Assembly: GCF_018129405.1 (NCBI RefSeq)
Contig: NZ_JAFCLP010000001.1
Coordinates: forward strand, 620,001-684,000
Direction: 5' to 3'
DNA: 64,000 bases
Source: Bradyrhizobium iriomotense
GTDB lineage: Bacteria; Pseudomonadota; Alphaproteobacteria; Rhizobiales; Xanthobacteraceae
The notes beneath the pieces are model-generated. The model had not been told where the DNA came from. It ran no database searches and worked only from the letters and a program-made list of their open reading frames with translations. A program made the translations under genes and the position numbers. Shown in pieces: positions 58,787-64,000 of the stretch (its first letter is position 1; the number at the start of each line of letters is the position of its first letter).

Positions 58787-60235
58787 CTAGAAACACGACG
58801 CCATCGTCCGCACGGCCGCGCTGATCTCGCTTTCGCGCCACGCCGCAAAGCCGAGCAGCAGGCCGTGATCGCGCGGCTTGCCGAGCGCCAGGCTGGATAG
58901 GGCTCGCGTGACAACGCCCGCCTCACCCAGCCGCTTCACCGCCGCCTGATCGGTGCGACCGCGCTTGAGGCGCGCCACGAGCTGGATACCGCCCGAGGGC
59001 ACTTCGACCGTGAGCACTTCGCCGAGATGGCGCTCCAACCCCGCGACGAGATAATCGCGGCGCGCGTGATAGAGCCGGCGTACCCGGCGCAGATGCGCCA
59101 GGAAATGCCCGTCCGCAATGAACTCAGCCAGCGCCTCCTGGATGTGGCTGGACGCAATCAGTCCGATATGCCGCTGCGCGATCTCCAGCGTGCTGACCAT
59201 TGCCGGAGGCGCGACGAGATAGCCGAGCCGGATATCCGACGTCATCGCCTTCGAGAAGGTGCCGACATAGAACACGCGGCCGTGTGCATCGAGGCCCTGC
59301 AAGGCCGGCACCGGCCGGCTGTCGTAGTGAAATTCGCCGTCGTAGTCGTCCTCCACGATCCAGGTCTTGCCGGGCCTGCTTGCCCTGAGAAACTCGGTGC
59401 GGCGTGCCAGCGACATCAGCCGCCCGGTCGGATGCTGGTGCGAAGGCGTCATGAAGATCAGCGTTGGTGTCGCCTGGCCTGCAATCCGCTGCATGCCCTG
59501 CTCGTCCAGCCCGATGCCGGTCACGCGCGCACCGGAGGCGCGGAAGGCGGCTGCGGCACCGGGATAGCCGGGATTCTCGACCCAGACCTCGTCGCCCGGC
59601 GTGATGACGGCAGCCGCAATCAGGGTCAGCGCGGCCTGCGCGCTCGGCAGGATCAGGATCTGATCCGCGCCGGCGCGAACGCCTCTGCTGGTTGCGAGGT
59701 AATGCGCCAGCGCCTCGCGCAGGCGCGGCCGGTTGACCGGTCCGAGCTCGCGCCTGGCCGCCCCTACGGCGCTGCGGCGCAGGCAGCGTCCCCAGATGTC
59801 GTTCGGAAACTCTCTTGCGTCGCCATGCCCCGGACGCAAGGGCTTTAGCGGCGCCTGATAAGACATCGGCCAGTCCGCCTGCTGGAGCTTTGAGGCCCAG
59901 GGCGAGAGCCGCGGCTTGGGAGCACGCGGACGCGATATAGCTGCCCCTGCTGCATCGATCCGCTCAGCGCCGTCGACAATCACGACCGGGCGCCGCCCGT
60001 GCGACGCTGCCAAATACCCTTCCGCGGCGAGCTGCTCGAACGCGTAGGTGACGGTGTTGCGAGAGACGCCGAGATCGCCTGCAAGCTGGCGGCTCGACGG
60101 CAGCGCACGGCCCTTGCCGAGGCGCCCGCTCGCGATCAGGCGTCGAAGCTGACCCGTCAGTTGCGCCGCCAGCCCCTCGTCGTCGGCGCGATTGAGGTCG
60201 ATTAGGCCGGCTATCAGGCCTTCGGAGACTGGCAC
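58787..60235 (-). CDS. MocR-family PLP-dependent transcriptional regulator
   Basis: A 482-residue GntR-type winged helix protein (about 1-75: ALPSSRQLAGDLGVSRNTVT) fused to an aminotransferase-like domain. The PLP Lys is in GTFSKAMTSDIRLGYL, and the LIFMTPSHQHPTGRLMS block is typical. MocR proteins sense amino acids or amines through PLP. The start is taken as GTG at 60235 because GGAGAAG lies six bases upstream; the frame continues upstream to 60619 across the EamA gene but without family sequence. It is divergent from an EamA-type exporter with a perfect inverted repeat between them. Confidence 0.87.
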   Translation of the reverse strand: MPVSEGLIAGLIDLNRADDEGLAAQLTGQLRRLIASGRLGKGRALPSSRQLAGDLGVSRNTVTYAFEQLAAEGYLAASHGRRPVVIVDGAERIDAAGAAISRPRAPKPRLSPWASKLQQADWPMSYQAPLKPLRPGHGDAREFPNDIWGRCLRRSAVGAARRELGPVNRPRLREALAHYLATSRGVRAGADQILILPSAQAALTLIAAAVITPGDEVWVENPGYPGAAAAFRASGARVTGIGLDEQGMQRIAGQATPTLIFMTPSHQHPTGRLMSLARRTEFLRASRPGKTWIVEDDYDGEFHYDSRPVPALQGLDAHGRVFYVGTFSKAMTSDIRLGYLVAPPAMVSTLEIAQRHIGLIASSHIQEALAEFIADGHFLAHLRRVRRLYHARRDYLVAGLERHLGEVLTVEVPSGGIQLVARLKRGRTDQAAVKRLGEAGVVTRALSSLALGKPRDHGLLLGFAAWRESEISAAVRTMASCF

Positions 60236-60250
60236 CTTATTCTTCTCCAA

Positions 60251-60274
60251 TCTGGCACTTTTTCTGGTGCCAGA
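60251..60274. promoter_or_regulatory. Candidate MocR operator
   Basis: TCTGGCAC (60251-60258) and GTGCCAGA (60267-60274) are perfect 8-bp inverted arms separated by 8 T-rich bases, in the 85-bp space between the divergent regulator and exporter starts. Confidence 0.6.
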
Positions 60275-60320
60275 TGAGATGCTATCCGCCGGACTGGATT
60301 GCTTCAAGGATGATCCTGCG

Positions 60321-61235
60321 ATGAACTCCCTGTCCGCTCGCGCCGCCGTCGGCCTGTTCCTCATCGTCGTGCTGGCCTGGGGCGTGAACTGGTCGGTGAC
60401 GAAACAGCTCGTCCAGTTCCTTCCGCCACTGTGGACTTCAGCGATCCGGAGCTGGATCGCGCTGGCTGGATTGTTCGTGATCCTCGGACTGAGCAAGAAT
60501 CTGGTGATCCCGGAGCGGCGCGACATTCCCGTGGTCCTGAGCGTGGCGCTGCTGCACATGACGGTGTTCTCGGTCCTGGTTGCGGCCGGTGTGCGCTTCC
60601 TGCCTGCGAGCAAGGCCATCGTGCTCGGCTACACCACGCCGCTCTGGGTCGCGATCGCCGCGCCCTTGCTGGGGAAGGATGCGCTGACCGCGCCAAAGCT
60701 CGCCGGCGCCCTGCTCGGATTGGTCGGCCTTGCCGTGATCCTGAACCCCGCGTCCATTGACTGGACCAATGTGAACGTCGTGCTCGGCGCCGGCATGGTG
60801 ATCCTGGCCGCGATCTCCTGGGCCGCGAACATCATCTGCATCCGCGCGCACCGCTGGATCGCCTCCCCACTCCAGCTCCTGATCTGGCAGGTGCTCGTCG
60901 CGACGATCGTGCTGACGGGGTCGGCGGTGGTCACGGATGGCCGGCCCCACGCGGAATGGTCGTGGAGGCTCGTCCTGCTCTTCCTGTATTCCGGCCTGAT
61001 CGGGACGGCGCTGGCTTATTGGGCGATGTCGATGGTCAACAGGAGCATCTCGGCGCTGACGACCTCGCTCGGCACCACCGGGACACCGCTGGTCGGCATT
61101 GCCAGCGCCGCGATCCTGCTCGGCGAGCCGATCGACATGAGCCTTGCCGTCGCGGCCGGACTGATCGTCATCGGCATCGGTCTTGCGACGCTGGGCGACC
61201 GGCTGTTGCGCAGTCAGGCCACCGCGAGCGGCTGA
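60321..61235 (+). CDS. EamA/DMT-family transporter
   Basis: A 304-residue inner-membrane protein with ten predicted helices in two EamA repeats (the first from FLIVVLAWGVNWSVTKQL, the second from GMVILAAISWAANIICIRAH). The C-terminal half carries YSGLIGTALAYWAMSM and the conserved glutamate region ILLGEPIDMSLA. Members export amino acids or other small metabolites. The ATG at 60321 gives the normal first helix, with AAGGA ten bases upstream. It is divergent from the MocR regulator and overlaps the convergent YeeE gene by 22 bases. Confidence 0.9.
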   Translation: MNSLSARAAVGLFLIVVLAWGVNWSVTKQLVQFLPPLWTSAIRSWIALAGLFVILGLSKNLVIPERRDIPVVLSVALLHMTVFSVLVAAGVRFLPASKAIVLGYTTPLWVAIAAPLLGKDALTAPKLAGALLGLVGLAVILNPASIDWTNVNVVLGAGMVILAAISWAANIICIRAHRWIASPLQLLIWQVLVATIVLTGSAVVTDGRPHAEWSWRLVLLFLYSGLIGTALAYWAMSMVNRSISALTTSLGTTGTPLVGIASAAILLGEPIDMSLAVAAGLIVIGIGLATLGDRLLRSQATASG

Positions 61236-62278
61236 ACGCTCAAGCTTCCGCGCAGGCCCGCCGCGGTGCCGAGCAGGATGCCGGCAACCGCGACGAACGA
61301 GCCAAGCGCGAGCGTCGACATGCCGGTGAGCCCCTGCCCGATCGAGCAGCCGAACGCCATCACGCCGCCGATCCCCATCAGCGCAGCACCGGTGCCTGAG
61401 CGCAGCATGTGGCGTGGCGATGAATAGCCTTCGAGCTTGAAGCGCCCCGTCGCGAGTGCCGTCACCAGACTGCCGGCGAAGACGCCGGCAACAGTCGCGA
61501 TGCCGAAATTCAGCGTCAAGCCGGTCGAGAGCATGGCGTATTGCAGGGCGTCCGCGATCGGCGCGATGAAGGTGAGCGAGGTTACCGGAACGGGATTGAA
61601 GTCGTCGGCACCGAGATAGCCGGTGACGTACCAGCCGCCGGCGACCAGGAAACCCACGATGGCGCCTGCCACGATCTGACCCGGCGAGCGACGAAACGCA
61701 GGATGAGCGAAAGCAAACAGGATCAACGCGACGACAGCCGCAGCGGCGGCGAGCGAGCGCGAAAGTACCTCCGTGAATCCAAGCGTCGCCAGCACGGACG
61801 GCAGCGAGTTCGCGCTGACCGTGGTTTGCGACGCTTGGACCAGCGCAATGCGCGCCGGCGCGATCAGGCCCTTGAGCGTCATCTGCGCGGCAATCGCAAG
61901 AACGATCACGACGACGAACGAGCGGAGATTGCCACGCCCGAGCAGCACCAGGGCGCGCGAGCCGCAGCCATTCGCCAGCACCATGCCGTAGCCGAACAGC
62001 AGGCCGCCGAGGAACAGCACCGGTGCGGAGAAGGATTGTTGCAAATAGATCGACTTGCCGAGATCGACCGTGCCGCTGCCGGCGAGGAGCTGGCTTGCGG
62101 CGATCGCAACAGCGATCGCCAGCGCATAGGTTCGCACCAGCCTCCCGTCGCCCTCCGCCAGAAAGCCGCGCATGCTGCTCATCAGGCAGAAGCCGCTGAG
62201 CAGCCCAACGGCGCCGTAGATGAGGCCTATGCCGAGGCCGGCGAGGATGACGAGTTGGGCGGAGGATTCCATCGTCAC
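61214..62278 (-). CDS. YeeE/YedE-family sulfur-compound transporter
   Basis: A 354-residue integral membrane protein with about nine hydrophobic segments. It carries the paired cysteine motifs of the family, ANGCGSRALVLLGRGNLRSF and FGCSIGQGLTGMS, plus GFCLMSSMRGF near the N-terminus; these Cys residues pass thiosulfate or other reduced sulfur compounds through the membrane. The start is either GTG at 62278, overlapping the quinone reductase stop as GTGA, or ATG at 62272. No TusA or rhodanese gene is adjacent, so the sulfur substrate is uncertain. Confidence 0.85.
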   Translation of the reverse strand: MTMESSAQLVILAGLGIGLIYGAVGLLSGFCLMSSMRGFLAEGDGRLVRTYALAIAVAIAASQLLAGSGTVDLGKSIYLQQSFSAPVLFLGGLLFGYGMVLANGCGSRALVLLGRGNLRSFVVVIVLAIAAQMTLKGLIAPARIALVQASQTTVSANSLPSVLATLGFTEVLSRSLAAAAAVVALILFAFAHPAFRRSPGQIVAGAIVGFLVAGGWYVTGYLGADDFNPVPVTSLTFIAPIADALQYAMLSTGLTLNFGIATVAGVFAGSLVTALATGRFKLEGYSSPRHMLRSGTGAALMGIGGVMAFGCSIGQGLTGMSTLALGSFVAVAGILLGTAAGLRGSLSVQPLAVA

Positions 62279-63276
62279 GGCTTCAGGATCACGCGATCGC
62301 GCGACGAGCCGGCGACGGCGACGTACGCCTCCTTAGCACGCTCGAGCGGATAGATCGCATTCGCCTTGATCGGGAACGGCTTCAGGTGCCCGCTCGCAAA
62401 GCCGGGGCCGAGGTCGCGCAACACCGCACCTGTCGCGACCGAGGACAGGCCGAGCGTATCGATGCCGACATAAGTGTGCTGCCCCCGATAGAATTCGAGG
62501 ATGTTGAACTGCACGATGCGGTCGATCGCGGCGATCAGGATCTGGCGGCCGCGAAGTGCGAGCGACTTGTGCGCGGCCTGGAAATAGGGATCGCCGACCG
62601 TGTTGAAGACGATGTCGGCGCCCTTGCCGCCGGTCAGTTCGCGCACGCGCGCGGCGACGTCGATGGCGGAGGCGTCGACCACCTCGATCGGCGCGTTGGC
62701 GTGGCCTTCATAGGCTTCCGCCTTGCGCACCACGCCGATCACGCGCGCGCCCTGCCAGGTCGCGATCTGCACCGCGGCCTGACCGACCTTGCCGTTGACG
62801 CCGAACACCAGCACGGTCTCGCCGCTCTTCGGCACGCCGGCGCGGCGAAAGCCTTCCATCGCGGTGACGAAGGGCACGCCGATGCCAGCGGCCTCCTCCC
62901 AGGACACCGTCTTGGGCTTCTCCACGACCGCATCGGCCTCGACGACGAGATGGGTTGCGTGGGTGCCGTCGCGGCGGATGCCGAGATCGCCGGAGGAGCC
63001 GAACACTTCGCGCCCCATTGTGCCCGCGGGCCCGTCGATCACCACGCCGGCGTAGTCGCGGCCGGGGGTCCGGGGGAACACGGCATAGGGCATCAGCCCG
63101 GTCGCGGCCTTGACGTCGGAGGGATTGACGGCGGCGGCCTTCACTTCGATCAGGAGATCGTTCGGCCCGCGCGCAAGCGTCTGGCGCTCGACGCTAGGCG
63201 CAAGCGCAGCGGCGTTTTCAGCTTTGGCGTTGAGGCGCACACAGCGCGCTTCGACGGTTTTGGCATCGGCTGACAT
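62275..63276 (-). CDS. Zinc-less quinone oxidoreductase-like MDR dehydrogenase
   Basis: A 333-residue medium-chain dehydrogenase/reductase of the NADPH:quinone reductase/crotonyl-CoA reductase branch. The N-terminal GroES-like domain holds VKAAAVNPSDVKAATG and FPRTPGRDYAGVV, and the Rossmann part holds VLVFGVNGKVGQAAVQIA and GGKGADIVFNTVG. The structural-zinc cysteines of true alcohol dehydrogenases are absent. It is the first gene of a two-gene unit with the YeeE gene. A terminator hairpin of the upstream paaK gene ends only seven bases before its ATG and leaves no clear ribosome site. Confidence 0.85.
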   Translation of the reverse strand: MSADAKTVEARCVRLNAKAENAAALAPSVERQTLARGPNDLLIEVKAAAVNPSDVKAATGLMPYAVFPRTPGRDYAGVVIDGPAGTMGREVFGSSGDLGIRRDGTHATHLVVEADAVVEKPKTVSWEEAAGIGVPFVTAMEGFRRAGVPKSGETVLVFGVNGKVGQAAVQIATWQGARVIGVVRKAEAYEGHANAPIEVVDASAIDVAARVRELTGGKGADIVFNTVGDPYFQAAHKSLALRGRQILIAAIDRIVQFNILEFYRGQHTYVGIDTLGLSSVATGAVLRDLGPGFASGHLKPFPIKANAIYPLERAKEAYVAVAGSSRDRVILKP

Positions 63277-63301
63277 GAAAAGACCCGCGATTTCTCGCGG
63301 G
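63277..63301 (-). terminator. Intrinsic terminator after paaK
   Basis: On the minus strand CCCGCGA-GAAA-TCGCGGG is followed by TCTTTTC, a compact hairpin and U-run. It is 40 bases after the paaK stop and directly abuts the start codon of the next gene (63276). Confidence 0.75.
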
Positions 63302-63340
63302 CCTTGTCGCCTTTGGGGGCGGTCAAGTCAATCCGTCAAG

Positions 63341-64000
63341 TCAGTCCTTGGGCCGCTTGTCGTAGAGCCGCTTGGCCTTGCCGAGCGAGCGCTCCAGCGT
63401 GGCCGGCGCGACCACCTGGACCCTCGAACTGACGCCAATCGTATTCTTGATGTGGGTCGAGACCCGGTCGGCGTGGTCGAGGAGGCCCCTTCCGTCCCAG
63501 CTTTCGGGCCGCGCCTCGGCGATGATGGTCAGCTCGTCCATGCGGCCTTCGCGGGTGAGCTCGAGGATGAAATGGCCGCCGCACCAGTCGGTCGCCAGCA
63601 GCACCTCCTCGATCTGGGTCGGGAACAGATTGACGCCGCGCAGGATGATCATGTCGTCCGAGCGTCCCGTAACCTTCTCCATCCGCCGCATGCCCGGCCG
63701 CGCCGTGCCCGGCAGCAGCCGCGTCAGGTCGCGGGTGCGATAGCGGATCACCGGAAAAGCTTCCTTGGTGAGCGAAGTGAAGACCAGCTCGCCCTTCTCG
63801 CCATCCGGCAGCACTGCACCGGTCTCGGGATCGATCACTTCGGGATAGAAATGGTCTTCCCAGATATGCAGGCCGTCCTTGGTCTCGATGCACTCCTGCG
63901 CGACGCCGGGGCCGATCACCTCGGACAGGCCGTAGATGTCGGTCGCATCCATGTCGAAGGCGTCCTCGATCTCGCCGCGCATCGCGTTGGTCCAGGGCTC
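63341..64000 (-). CDS. paaK: Phenylacetate-CoA ligase, C-terminal part (partial)
   Basis: The last 219 or so codons of a PaaK-type adenylate-forming ligase; the N-terminus is beyond the right edge. Typical blocks are DIYGLSEVIGPGVAQEC, HIWEDHFYPEVIDPETG, FPVIRYRTRDLTRLLPG and GRSDDMIILRGVNLFPTQIE, with the C-terminal domain ending in the catalytic-Lys region LGKAKRLYDKRP. It makes phenylacetyl-CoA from phenylacetate, CoA and ATP, the first step of the paa pathway; a close aryl-acid relative cannot be excluded. A terminator follows the stop. Confidence 0.93.
   Translation of the reverse strand, partial: EPWTNAMRGEIEDAFDMDATDIYGLSEVIGPGVAQECIETKDGLHIWEDHFYPEVIDPETGAVLPDGEKGELVFTSLTKEAFPVIRYRTRDLTRLLPGTARPGMRRMEKVTGRSDDMIILRGVNLFPTQIEEVLLATDWCGGHFILELTREGRMDELTIIAEARPESWDGRGLLDHADRVSTHIKNTIGVSSRVQVVAPATLERSLGKAKRLYDKRPKD

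Noticed and set aside
60251-60266. Sigma-54 promoter (TGGCAC followed by N5)
   Set aside because: TGGCAC is present, but the -12 element would read CTGG rather than TTGC with the correct spacing.

Overview
The window is GC-rich alphaproteobacterial DNA with dense gene packing, ATGA/GTGA start-stop overlaps and no phage, IS or integrase gene. Rhizobial-type general amino-acid transporter subunits (Aap), many crotonase/SDR/acyl-CoA genes, Tat-exported ABC binding protein and molybdoenzyme, and several families of interspersed inverted repeats point to a Bradyrhizobium-like soil bacterium; that assignment is inference from gene content, not from a marker gene. No rRNA, functional tRNA or CRISPR was seen.

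Layout. 1-15.3 kb: acyl-CoA catabolism (crotonases, SDRs, acyl-CoA ligase, two acyl-CoA dehydrogenases, thiolase-like protein, nitronate monooxygenase, GST), including a kinase plus DUF6285 pair that resembles LvaA/LvaB of 4-hydroxyacyl-CoA degradation. 15.4-19.8 kb: RND efflux pair. 19.9-23.6 kb: two chemoreceptors (one Aer-like with PAS) that share a palindromic motif about 115 bp upstream of each start. 23.7-27.5 kb: a complete L-threonate/tetronate pathway set (ltnD, otnI, otnK, otnC). 27.7-33.3 kb: a branched-chain-type ABC importer with a DUF1445 hydro-lyase, divergent from a LysR regulator (33.4 kb) that heads a second catabolic unit (M20 amidohydrolase, D-2-hydroxyacid dehydrogenase, Ldh-type dehydrogenase, then a SUFU-domain protein). 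38.7-46.7 kb: tartrate-type dehydrogenase, a catalytically degenerate SDR, amidase, a two-subunit isoquinoline-oxidoreductase-type molybdoenzyme and a secreted PHA depolymerase. 46.8-53.2 kb: an Aap-type transporter split over two divergent units around an RpiR regulator, with an aminotransferase and an Asp/Glu-racemase-like protein but no ATPase. 53.2-58.8 kb: TetR regulator, ferredoxin, P450, MFS transporter, sulfite-oxidase-like protein and a hydrolase-OsmC fusion. 58.8-64 kb: MocR regulator divergent from an EamA exporter, YeeE/YedE transporter, quinone reductase and the C-terminal part of phenylacetate-CoA ligase.

How it works together. Most of the window is modular catabolism: each module has its own importer or regulator and delivers acyl-CoA or small hydroxy acids to central metabolism. 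Regulators usually sit divergent from their likely targets, and in four of these intergenic spaces (LysR, RpiR, MocR, TetR) a palindrome can be seen. Inverted repeats of six recognisable sequence families lie almost exclusively between genes, mostly just downstream of stop codons.

Limits. Product names come from reading motifs in translated sequence without database searches; substrates of most dehydrogenases, hydrolases and transporters are not determined by the sequence.
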